NCBI GenBank assembly: GCA_963995525.1
Contig: OZ023206.1
Span: 20,386,002-20,450,001 of the forward strand
Length of the DNA: 64,000 nt
Direction of reading: 5' to 3'
From: Escarpia spicata
Taxonomy: Eukaryota > Annelida > Polychaeta > Sabellida > Siboglinidae
The number at the start of each line of letters is the position of its first letter. Positions within the stretch are counted from its first letter, which is position 1. The notes under the pieces are model-generated. The model saw only the letters and a program-made list of their open reading frames with translations, ran no database searches and was not told where the DNA came from. Made by a program: the position numbers and the translations under genes. This document shows, piece by piece, positions 36,101-45,810 of the stretch.

Positions 36101-36240
36101 GCGAGTTTAATCTTCCTCATTCTCCTTCCTGTTTGAACTAACTTATTTAGCCTCATTCGTCCTTCAGACGGCAGCCCTTGTCCATGTATCGCTGAGTTCG
36201 GGCGGGGGTCTCGCGCGTCGGTTACAGGGTATTTAATCAA
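33110..36240 (-). pseudogene. RTE-like LINE (craniofacial development protein 2-like ORF2), degraded
   Basis: Minus-strand order: endonuclease start KLATLIVGSLTGRSGEVVQ and VLETKWKESKAGEIGAGYKL (36240-35941), then MAGDLNGHVVRDRTGYNDIH (about 35530) with the Asn/Asp pocket, then KIDYIMARKEHAKELKNC (about 35320). After a linker, RT: MPSAWRQSILIPIFKGKGDI with CKNYRGIKLL (34466-34233), DLEKAYDRVSR (about 34110), MMFADDIMLYG (about 33870), HVKYLGSVV (about 33670). The C-terminus is KWYGHVMRREEEHIVRRVL with RRRRGRPKTRWKD (about 33200). At least six frameshifts or stops are present. The reverse-complement ORFs on the plus strand are shadows. Confidence 0.85.
35086..35124. repeat. Perfect 18-bp inverted repeat, 3-bp loop
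   Basis: TAGTCTCTCCACTATAAT (35086-35103), ATA, then its exact reverse complement (35107-35124). It interrupts the LINE coding frame between endonuclease and RT. It looks like a short inverted duplication of local sequence, since GAGAGACTAT belongs to the coding side. Confidence 0.9.
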
Positions 36241-36530
36241 GTATATTTAGGGGTTTGGCTTAGATTTTTATAGCCGGATGCCCTTCCTGCCGCAAACCAC
36301 AGTTATAAGTCTCAAGCACTAATGTACCACCAACAGGTGAGACAGCAGGTGGTTTGAGATCGGAGTTGTCCTTCTCCTAGGCCGATTACCAGCCAAGGTT
36401 AACAAGCTGGGCCTGCCCGGGTTTGTGATCAGAGTTGTCCTTCTCCTAGACCGACTACCTGACGAGGTTTAACGAGCTGGGTCTGCCCAGGTTTAAAATC
36501 AGAGTTGTCCTTCTCCTGTGGTAAATTATA
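36241..36530 (-). repeat. LINE 5' region with about 67-bp tandem monomers
   Basis: ATCAGAGTTGTCCTTCTCCT (or ATCGGAG...) occurs at about 36359, 36427 and 36489, each followed by a CCGA(T/C)TACC...GCTGGG(C/T)CTGCCC segment. Between 36241 and 36350 is GGATGCCCTTCCTGCCGC. The repeats lie upstream of the LINE endonuclease start on the minus strand, so they are probably its 5' UTR monomers, which in some LINEs carry the promoter. Confidence 0.6.
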
Positions 36531-36909
36531 TGGCATGGTAATTGCACCTACATTAACTAATTTAAAAACTGCCTAAATAAATATGGGAGTACAACAAAAT
36601 CGTTACGACTACAAAGCCGCCTTGCAAGGAAATCGTAGAGCATTTACTCGACAAGCTGGAGATCTGACCATCGAGCCCACCGTTTATGGTCAAGAACAAC
36701 CTAAATAAACCTCAGCAAGTCACCGAAGTAAGGTATCCTAACAATTAAGGTATGCGCTAGGCAACTAATTACTACAAAACAGCCACATATAACTCATTTC
36801 TAGATGTAGAAATAAAATGCAACCTAACGTTGCACATGACAGATACTCGCAATTGTCACCAGTTACTCTGTACAGTGTTCCCTGTGCAATAACATATCTT
36901 TGTAGTCGT

Positions 36910-37106
36910 TTTTAAGGGTGTGTGAACAAGGATCCACCAGCTTGGTAATTAAAAGACTTCAACTGAATCTCGCCACTCACTATGGTACTAAAACCAGCAT
37001 TAAGTAATATATCAACCATGGCGAGTCTGTTCTGCTCAAGATCGCCTGGAACATCTTCAACAGCAATCTCTAGTTGTTCCAGTGTTGTTGCCCACTCTCC
37101 CTGCTG
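36910..37106 (-). CDS. Possible terminal coding exon, unrecognised
   Basis: After a good polypyrimidine acceptor (TTATCTCTTTTCAG near 37121-37134) a minus-strand frame reads VCQQGEWATTLEQLEIAVED, then VPGDLEQNRLAMVDILLNAG and FSTIVSGEIQLKSFNYQAGG, ending in a stop after THP. It is amphipathic and protein-like with no low complexity. Upstream at about 37190-37250 another frame has TTCPICGIGPGW, a possible zinc-binding piece. I cannot assign a family or join it to another exon. Confidence 0.35.
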
Positions 37107-37134
37107 GCACACAGTTGCTGAAAAGAGATAACTT

Positions 37135-40100
37135 TGCGAAGCACGTGCCTATCTACAGGAGAATGGTGGAACCCTTAATTTCTCTGCCAACCAGGGCCTA
37201 TTCCACAGATAGGACAGGTCGTTTTAGGACTTGTTTGCATGAAATCTAAATTATGAACGACTGTGCATGGGTCAGCTCCAATGAACAGTTATGCCATCTC
37301 AGCAAGAAAGCAATGGACTCCATTGATCTAGAAGTTGTGGAGGACGAATTACTGTGCTTTGTATTTGCCAAAAGCATACATGTATACCTGCGCACATTAT
37401 GAGCTTGCATGGTGTACTCACAACCCAGCGCAGATGCTGTACATAGAAGTGTCCACTAATAAATACTAAGACGCATATATTGTAGTTAATTGTTTTTGTT
37501 TATTTTGCCATGATATGGGTCAGTTACTGTAGTCATCAAACGTTTGATGGTAAACGCAGCCTGCTGAGTTTCGATGGTGCTAGCTGACCCCTAATTTGAC
37601 CCCCTATTATAAAATTTAAAGGTGCTTTTTCTGTTAATTAATTATAATATTGGTTTCAAGAAATGGTATATATATAAACATATATATATATACACACACA
37701 CATTATTATGTATGCATATCTATTTTATTTGTGTAAATGTATATACTGGATATGTTTAGTGTGTCAATATTTGTTATATTTTGTAGTGGTTAAACTTCTT
37801 GGAAACCAATCTCAGAGGCGCATCGTGACAAAAAGGTTGGTCAATTACAGAATCGATAAGCAGTATTCATGTTGTCACCAGATGGATGGATACGCCAGGG
37901 AACTATGGTGGATAAGCAAGGTCGTAAAGATAATTTCTTTAATGACGACGGAATTGTGTAATATTTTCCATCTAACACTGAGTGAACATTTTCAAAAAGA
38001 TTTGGTGGAGCAACAGAAAAAGCCCTAGTTTAAATGTTTGTATCGACTCTATGGACTAAATGTAAGTCAGAACTAGTTGATCGAAGCTGAATAGTTTTTT
38101 TATAGTAAGCAGTGAATGCGAATACGATGGTTACTTACATGAAAATGCCTGGTATGTAATGGTACAGATCTTTAAATCATAAGATATCGGACAGGAAGCC
38201 AATGCAAAGATTTCAGAAGTGGCACAGGGTGAGAAAAACGCGGAGATCGAGTAATAATCCTGGCTAAGCATTGTGCAAAGTATTGTGAAATGGGGAATTA
38301 CAAGAGTCCAATCTACTAGTAACACGCACAGTTACAAATTGTTTGGCAAATATTATGTAAATTACGAATATGGTAATAACAGCATTGACAAACTTTTGAA
38401 ATATGATGTCTGAAATTGAAGTCGTCGTCAAATGTAACTCATACATTTCGAGTTGAAACTGCAAGCGTAATATACTGGCTAAAGACCTCTGTATGCCAAT
38501 AAGAAATTGTTTTATCGGCATTTAATTTCAGTTTACTCTGCCATCCAATGGATACTGTCATTTTCTAAGCTGATTTAGCAAGCAATTAATATCAGGAGTA
38601 GACAAAGAAATATAAATGTGTATCATCTGCATAAAACATTGAAAGCTGCTTAATTTTCCTTTTTGTTAGAATTGATCAATGATTATTTTAACTGACTGAC
38701 ATTCACTAAAATGTATGGTATTCAGCCATCTATTATTACAAAGTCGATAACAGCATCCATATATAAAAATGTATTATGCTAAAACTGTCATCAGTCAAAA
38801 CAAACATTACTTGTACAGCCTATGCAAACAATGCAGACAATTAACGAGTTCACAACATGACATAACAAATTAGAAATGAATAACAGGCACGAACAACATA
38901 CTCCACCGTAAAATAATTAAACACAACTGTACAGTGTATTTCATAAAATCCATCCTAACAACTGCTTGAATACACTACAGTGTAATTTTGTGTCATAAAC
39001 AGTTTTTTAACGAAATGCTAAATCCAGAAATAAAAACAAAGTGCTGCAATAGTATATTTTCCTGCTGAGGTCATAGCAAAATATATGCATATCATTAACA
39101 AAGTCATATATATAAACAAGTCAATCTTTGTAAAACATACTAACACTACTAGTATCTTTGTATTAACAGGAATAAATATTTTCCCTGGTATTGGTATACG
39201 TCAACACTTCCAATAAAAAGCATGCATGCCTGCATAACAGCTGACAAGTTATGTACGTCACATTCTCTCAGGACTAATCTCATCATGGCAAATTCCTAGA
39301 AATGTTTCACTTCATTTCTAGGCACACAATGTGAATTTATTTTTATACTGTAATTTTGGGTGACGAAGAGTTCACCACAGTTCAGTTTTGCCCATTATGA
39401 ATCAAGCGAATTGTTGTTCAAATATGTAGTATGTATATATGCTGGCTGGCTTAGTTTTAACAAGAGCATACTTTCTTTAAATCATTGAATGAATTAAGAA
39501 TAATTACACTGGATGACTTGCAAAATGTAAATAATCTTATCGTAGTATAAAGAGCAAGACTTTTTGCTTTTTTACCCAGTCAAAACGATACAATAAATGT
39601 GCACAAACTAGTTAGCATATTATAGTGGATACCAGGTGCGTTTAATTTTTTACGAAATAATTCAGAAATGAAATGAGCAATCAAATGAATTGTGGTGGCT
39701 GTTTTTAAAAATACAGATTTATGAATTAGATCACCATGTGCTGATAAACATTAATAAGCAAGTCCTTTCCTTCTTGAGTCCAAGAACTTGCGTGACTCAT
39801 ACGTTATGGCAGTGACAGGATGTTTGTGCATATAACATAATAATAACAAAGACATTTTCCAATTTACCTATCCTTATTTTCTAGTTAGCCGTTTTACACA
39901 TGAAAAACCCAGTTCCATGTGTATCGGTAGTTAATTGAGTCATTTACCGTCAAAATGTATATAAAAACAATTACATCTCCTATAAATAATGTTCTTAGTC
40001 TATGTTAATTTATATTATCCAAACATGAAACCATTGCCACCTGCTTGTAAATACTGGCCACCAATGACTATAACATTAACTGTATCGCAGTCATCCCACA

Positions 40101-41026
40101 GAAATCAATGTCAATGCTTAGCTGCTTGTGAAATAGCAGCCAATATTTACGATGACTAATAATTCTTAATACAAGGTTTGTTTTATGACAACAAAACACT
40201 CTTTTATGACCTTGTTATTGCGAAAATAAAATCAAGTTACGGTCCAACACAAAATCATGGTATTTAATCAATAAGAACCTATTATCTAAACAACAAAATA
40301 CCTGTTTTTGAAAAAGAAAAACCTTACAAATTTTTTTAAAACCGGGACAATAACAGAACAATGGGTCTCTGGCTAAGGGCTTGACTGTGTAACCATTGCA
40401 AATCCACCAATAATATCAGATGAATTGGTGGATGTACGAGTAACACCCCACACGTGTCTACATGAGATCCTCACCCTGGCCGTTCACAGGAAAACAGGAG
40501 GACACACGTCTGGTGTTGTATATCAGTATTTGCATTAATTATTTAAATATGTTGGGATTATGTTATATTTTATTCAAATTAATGACTCCATAGTGGACAA
40601 TTTGAGGTATTGATATTGCAATCTATGACTTGTTATTGTTCAGAAAGCTCTATATCAAATGCAACTATAAGAATTATCTAACTGAACACCTTCCCAATGT
40701 GCATTATACATTGCAAACTATCTACCAGTAATTTAACATAAGCTTGTAACTACGAATTTGATACCATGTATGCTCATATATTATATTGCATGTTTACATG
40801 TCACATAGCCTGAGAAATCCAGCTCACAGGCCACAGTTTGCTCAAGTTTGAGTTCCAAAGTAGACAACGGGTTGATTGTCTTAGCTGCCACATAAAACAT
40901 AGCTAACCTAATTCTGAACTAAGTGAACAGTGCTATGCAGAACAGCAGATGTATTGTGGAGTAGTGAAGGTGACTTTCTTCCGACTTCTTCACTTGCTAA
41001 TGAAGAATGGACTCATCATGCGACCA
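37135..41026. other. Gene-poor AT-rich region
   Basis: Nearly 4 kb with no recognisable gene. A plus-strand frame at 37708-38028 includes QSQRRIVTKRLVNYRIDKQY and reaches a stop after QQKKP; it is protein-like over about 60 residues but I find no family or clear splice site. Small (TA)n and (CA)n runs occur at 37665-37705. Confidence 0.45.
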
Positions 41027-41050
41027 TCACGTGATGTGATTGATATGACC
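41027..41050 (-). CDS. Terminal exon of a small minus-strand gene, unrecognised
   Basis: After the acceptor TTTTCAG (41051-41057) the frame continuing from the 42128-42256 exon (phase 0) reads GHINHIT and stops at TGA (41029-41027). A different phase reads VISITSRDGRMMSPFFISK and a stop, so the exact C-terminus depends on the true phase. Phase 0 is favoured because it agrees with the two other exons. Confidence 0.45.
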   Translation of the reverse strand, partial: GHINHIT

Positions 41051-41344
41051 CTGAAAACATAGATTATTAATATATTTGCCAGGAAATACAGTCAAATGTA
41101 TGTTAACCCTTCAATAACAAAGGGCTTAATTAATTTAGTAATAACGTTCATGTATAGCACCAGAGGTAAACTAATCCAATGTATCATACGTGACAGGCCA
41201 CAACGGTTCAGACTGTAAGGTACATTTTTAAAAACTGACGAAAAACAAAAATACTAAAATTTCAACAACTCAGGTGGTTAATGCACATCACTATAGATAC
41301 AGCTACTGTCTAACAACAGTAACATGATTTTATGATAAAAATGA

Positions 41345-42125
41345 ATGGGCAGCCTCAATTTAAGGGTTATATTATATTATACCCTAACTAATGGACAGCC
41401 TCCATTTAAGGGTTATATTATATTATACCCTAACTAATGGATAGCCTCCATTTAAGGGTTATATTACATTATACCCTAACTAATGGACAGCCTCCCTGTA
41501 AGGGTTATATTATATTATACACTAAGTAATGGACAGCCTCCCTGTAAGGGTTATATTATATTATACCCTAACTAATGGACAGCCTCCCTGTAAGGGCTAT
41601 ATTATACCCTAACTAATGGACAGCCTCCCTTTAAGGGTTATATTATATTATACCCTAATTAATGGACAGCCTCCCCATAAGGTTATACTATATCACACCC
41701 TAACTAATGGACAGCCTCCCTTTAATGGTTATATTATATTATACCCTAACTAATGGACAGCCTCCCTTGAAGGAATATATTATATTATACCCTAACTAAT
41801 GGACAGCCTCCCTTTAAGGGTTATATTATATTATACCTTAACTAATGGACAACCTCCCTTTAAGGGTGTTATTATATTATACCCTAACTAATGGACAATC
41901 TCCCTTGAAGGAATATATTATATTATACCCTAACTAATGGACAGCCTCCATTTAAGGGTTATATTATATTATATTACATCCTAACTAATAGACAGCCTCC
42001 CTTTAAGGGTTATATTATATTATACCCTAACTAATGGACAACCTCCCTTTAAGGGTTATATTATAGTATACCCTAACTAATGGACAACCTCCCTTTAAGG
42101 GTTATATTATATTATACCCTAACTT
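41345..42125. repeat. 46-bp minisatellite, about 17 copies
   Basis: Unit close to CTAACTAATGGACAGCCTCC followed by CTTTAAGGGTTATATTATAT and TATACC. Copies differ by single changes (CATTTAAGG, CCTGTAAGG, CCTTGAAGG) and occasional indels. The array fills most of an intron of the minus-strand gene and its right end runs into the splice donor at 42127. Confidence 0.95.
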
Positions 42126-42127
42126 AC

Positions 42128-42256
42128 AGGTTCCCCAGCAAGGCATCTCATACACGTGGTGGCAGACAAAGATTTCGGATGTGATTCTTGTGCTCCCTTG
42201 TAGGGTTTGCTGCTAGGGTCTTCTGTTACCATGGAAACACCATGACATTGTCTCTT
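42128..42256 (-). CDS. Internal exon of a small minus-strand gene, unrecognised
   Basis: Bracketed by TTGTATTTCAG (acceptor) and GTAAGTTAG (donor), 129 bp, 43 codons, phase 0 at both ends. Reads KRQCHGVSMVTEDPSSKPYK, GAQESHPKSLSATTCMRCLA and GEP. The only frame open across the exon is the one that agrees with the neighbouring exons. CMRC might be a zinc-binding pair. The downstream 46-bp array begins five bases into the intron. Confidence 0.6.
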
Positions 42257-42469
42257 CTGAAATACAAACACACCATCTATTTTATTTACTCAATTATACA
42301 TCAATGCACAACAGATAGTCCACAAATATTGTTTTAGTATAGATATGTGAAAAATTAAACAGATTCTGTTTTAAATGCTTCGGACGTGAATTCTAAAAAA
42401 ACAGTCACTTCTAAGACACACAACATGTCAATAAATAACAATTTTATCAATTTTTGTGAATCAAAAACA

Positions 42470-42830
42470 TCCTCATGCACCAGGGGGCGCTGCTGATTGC
42501 ATCATCTCAATAACCCATGGCAGATCGCCTTGCAAAACGCTGAAGTTAAGCTCAGCCAATGTAATCGTTTTGCTCGTTTTTATTTCAGCTAACCGTACGT
42601 GGCTCATGTTGTAACCAGAAGTAATTATTTGAATACATATGCCACTCTTCTGCTCGGGAGAATGGCTGAACAGATGATTATATTGGGATTTCCCAGAAGT
42701 GCTCTTTGCTGTGAGGTTAGGGCATTTGTGAATCATGACATTTTCATGGTTCCCACAGTTAGACTGGCGGAGACAGATATTCATTAGACAAAGTACAACT
42801 AATTTGGCGAACTTCCACATTTTGCATAGG
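42470..42830. repeat. Interspersed repeat C, copy 1
   Basis: About 350 bp matching 62235-62600: CACCAGGGGGC(G/A)CTGCTGATT, GTGGCTCATGTT, AGAAGTAATTATTTGA, GGGATTTCCCA(G/T)AA and CATGGTTCCCACAG occur in the same order in both. The class is unknown. It lies in an intron of the minus-strand gene; the second copy lies in a TRPM intron. Confidence 0.75.
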
Positions 42831-43513
42831 AATATTCCTGCCAGGACCACCCCTGGACTGTGAAAATGATCCAAAACAACAACATCCAGATCTTGCTTTG
42901 GCAACTGGACGGATCACCCATGTGGACAAGATCCAAGCCATTGATAACACTGCTCAAATGTTGTTATTATATCGGCCTACTACCATATGCCTGAATCTGA
43001 CTGAACATAATTGCCTAGGGTATGTGAATAGTGTTTGTTTGTTATATGCTTGTTGCAGCACCATAAACATCAATACAATAAACAAGGCAACAGTCTGATT
43101 TACTCATACCTACGATAAAGCAATTAAAGGTGTCTGAACATATTGTACGTGATGAGTGGTGACAATGCTCATCTTTATCATAATAAATTTGCACAGAACA
43201 AATATTTGACAATACTTTCAATAGAGGTGTCAGTGTACATTTCACAGCTGTATTGTAACAATGTTTAATGGCAAAAAACGCTTACAAAACAACTGCAGTC
43301 AATTTCCCAAAATTTTTCTGTTAGAATATGCATATTGTAAAACTAGGTCTCAAGTCGGATTTCCCAACAAATATTTTGGTCCATGCCATGTAGCCTGGAG
43401 CAGTTACATAAAGAATGAATACATAAATGGTTTATTTGGCCCACTCGTGTGCAAACGGATCATAAAAACGGGTGGTTCAGTCCAGTCGTGGGTACGGATA
43501 CCCTAACATTCTC

Positions 43514-43918
43514 TATACTAGTAGTAGTGGCACTTGTGTAGAATCCAGACCCACCTTGATTTCACCGTTATTACTTGAGTTTTGCCTAACTTTGATACCT
43601 CACTCAGTGTGTTAGTTCCATTATTCAACATTATCCCAAGAATATTACGTTTTAGCGCACTTTTGAGGACCCCGCTATATCGCTCATTTTACGAGTGCGA
43701 TGCGGTAATGCACGTCCGCAGCGGTGCAGACTAGCGCAAACCGTGTCGTTATTTGGGCTTCAAAAGTGCGCTAAGACACTATATTTTCGTAATATAAGTA
43801 TGCCTGGGATGATGTTGAATGATGAAACTAACACACTGAGGTAGTTAGGCATAACTCAAGTTATACCGGCGAAATCGAGAACGATCCAGATTGTACACAA
43901 GTGCCGTACTAGTAGAAC
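43514..43918. mobile_element. Foldback-type MITE, about 400 bp
   Basis: Left end ACTAGTAGTAGTGGCACTTG and right end CACAAGTGCCGTACTAGTAG are inverted. Inside, CTCACTCAGTGTGTTAGTT pairs with AACTAACACACTGAG, and TTTTAGCGCACTTTTGA pairs with TCAAAAGTGCGCTAAG, so almost the whole element folds back. CTAGTA at both ends may include the target duplication. Non-coding. Confidence 0.8.
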
Positions 43919-43942
43919 AGACTATGTCTATAGACATAGTCT
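43919..43942. repeat. 24-bp perfect palindrome
   Basis: AGACTATGTCTA followed directly by TAGACATAGTCT, with no spacer. It lies at the immediate right edge of the foldback element. Confidence 0.95.
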
Positions 43943-44058
43943 AACTAGTATATTTATAATTATAGTGATTACAGTATTATGAGTATACTACAATAGTACG
44001 AGTTAGGTTAAAGCATAAGCCGGGTTTATATTATTTGACAAAACTAGGCTTCACGTAC

Positions 44059-44259
44059 GTTGTAATTGCCCATCAGCCGAATGTCTTCTTCCCATTCAAG
44101 TTCAGATTGGAACAAAGCATCATTTTTATGATTTAAAAACGGCGCGGGTCTTTTTCCATTAGATTTTGACACTGACAGCTCACGAATATAATCTGCACTT
44201 TCCATGACTACGACTGTCACGGCCGCAGTGGTGGCTAAATCGTACGTGAAATTGCACAT
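44059..44259 (-). CDS. First coding exon of a small minus-strand gene, unrecognised
   Basis: Starts MCNFTYDLATTAAVTVVV with a second Met 19 codons in (MESADYIRELSVSKSNGKRP), then APFLNHKNDALFQSEL, EWEEDIRLMGNYN, then donor GTACGT. Ends in phase 0, matching the exon at 42256. With the two other exons the product is about 117 residues (or 99 from the second Met). It is hydrophilic, with no signal peptide unless the first Met is used, and I do not recognise the family. Upstream is a promoter-like region shared with the plus strand. Confidence 0.6.
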
Positions 44260-44359
44260 TTAATTTATCTTGGCTACCCGGTATGCTGTGTCATATGCCG
44301 CACCCCAAAACATCTCATAACAAGTAATAACGCGTTTTCTTTATTATCGACCAACAAAA

Positions 44360-44480
44360 ACACCGGACCGGAAGAAGTCAAAAACCGGAAGTCGGGCTGG
44401 GTGGTGCCATCTTGCGGATTTCAGTCACTGAGGGCGGTCACTGCTAGTGCGGAGAGTGCTTTTTGTCCTTAGTCTCAGAC
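44360..44480. promoter_or_regulatory. Candidate bidirectional promoter
   Basis: Two ETS-type CCGGAAG sites (44368-44374 and 44385-44391) and a YY1-type GCCATCTTG (44406-44414) lie within 50 bp. The area is richer in GC than its surroundings. The minus-strand coding start is about 100 bp to the left, and a plus-strand exon-like segment with a donor lies to the right. ETS plus YY1 clusters are typical of TATA-less animal promoters, often divergent. The transcription start is not determinable from sequence. Confidence 0.5.
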
Positions 44481-44823
44481 TCAGGCACTGAGTGGCAGCC
44501 AGTGGTTCTTTTATGTCCCTAATTTAGAGGAGACTGACATTGATGTGATGTCCAAGTCACGAGGGATACGCAGTCCCCAATATCGAGAGCCAGGTTTCGA
44601 ACCCAGGTTACATTTCATTTACCGGGATAAAGATGCAACTCAAACCGTCAGATGGCGCCACTGACACTTTGTTTACCGGTGACTATGGAGTTGTGTAATC
44701 CCTACTCCACATGAGTAGTGTGTGACATTGCAGGCCGGTCGCTGTGTAAACTAGTGCCAGTATTAAGTCCAGGAGCTGGAATGGTTGCGATTTCTGGTTG
44801 CTGAATTACGTAGGTGGAGACAG
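44415..44823 (+). other. Candidate 5' untranslated exon of the TRPM gene
   Basis: The segment runs from the YY1-type site to a strong donor, GACAG before GTAAGC (44824). The next good plus-strand acceptor leading into coding sequence is TTAATTCTTTGCAG (ending 49405), 38 bases before the TRPM start codon. The pairing implies a 4.6 kb first intron. The 5' end is a guess, the exon itself is inferred, and it could belong to another transcript. Confidence 0.4.
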
Positions 44824-45244
44824 GTAAGCCGTGCAGTTATCTGCGAGTCTTGCATTTGTTGAAAAGGAGATGCTCTTCTTGACTTGAAGTTGAGCGTAAT
44901 TATAACTAATTAGCCGTCCTACTCCTAGTCCCTAGGCTAGACCTAGCTACGGCTACGCTACGCCGTCCTACCAGATATATAAACATAATATGTCTATTAT
45001 CTATAGTATAGTATAGTACGTATACTTAAATATAATACTGTATAGCTAGGCCTAGCCGGCTAACTGCCGCTAAGGTCAGGATAGGGCAAGACTAGCTAGG
45101 TCGGTCCGTCCAGGCATTGGGGATTGGCATTGCCTTAGGCTTAGGCTTAGGACTTTGGCCTTTACACATTTGATACCGCACACGTCATGTACCGAGTTTA
45201 CATCTTGATGTGTGGATCTCTCACAATTATGAAAGTATAGAAAT

Positions 45245-45810
45245 AAGCTATACTATAACTATTCTTCATCGGAACAAATTTTATAAAGTTATACAAGTCC
45301 TTAGTAAGACCTCACCTAGACTACTGTATTCAGGCATGCCGCCCATTCAAACAAAAAGATATATACTTATTAGAAAAGGTGCAACGTACGGCGACCAGGA
45401 TGATTTCAGATTTAAGTCACTTAGATTTCCAAAGCCAGTTAAGAGTGCTAAATATCACGACTCTGGAGACTAGACGGCTGCGTGCTGTCTTATTGGAAGT
45501 TTATAAAATATTCAATGGGTTAGAGAGTATTCTTCCTGCAGATTTGTTTGTTATGGAAAATAAACAGACCAAAACAAGAGGGCACCCTTTCAAAATAACC
45601 AAAGTGCATTCAAGATTAGATATACGCATGTACTCCTTTACTCAAAGGATAGTTAACGACTGGATTAGACTTCCGGAAGCAGCAGTGATGTCCAAAAACA
45701 TCAACCAGTTCAAGGGACACATTGACAAATATTTATGCAATAGGGCGGAGGCTTACATGAGTCAATGTTTGACTCCCTTCCTCGTCAACTCCTTGACTAC
45801 TACGTAGAAA
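45245..45810 (+). pseudogene. CR1-like LINE 3' end
   Basis: Frames give PHLDYCIQACRPFKQKDIYL with LEKVQRTATRMI, then (45379-45807) LRVLNITTLETRRLRAVLLE, VYKIFNGLESILP and TRGHPFKI. The last segments are RLDIRMYSFTQRIVNDWIRL with P and NINQFKGHIDKYL. This is the C-terminal region of CR1/L2-type ORF2 (LEKVQRRATKM, L.TLE.RRLRGDLIE.YKI, RVVNDWN.LP). One frameshift near 45370. 5'-truncated; it lies in the inferred first TRPM intron. Confidence 0.8.

Noticed and set aside
41345..42125. CRISPR-like regular repeat
   Set aside because: Direct 46-bp tandem units without unique spacers, in a eukaryotic intron; it is a minisatellite.
44575..44610. Possible SINE or tRNA B box (GGTTTCGAACCCAGG)
   Set aside because: The rest of the SINE body is absent and no A box is visible.
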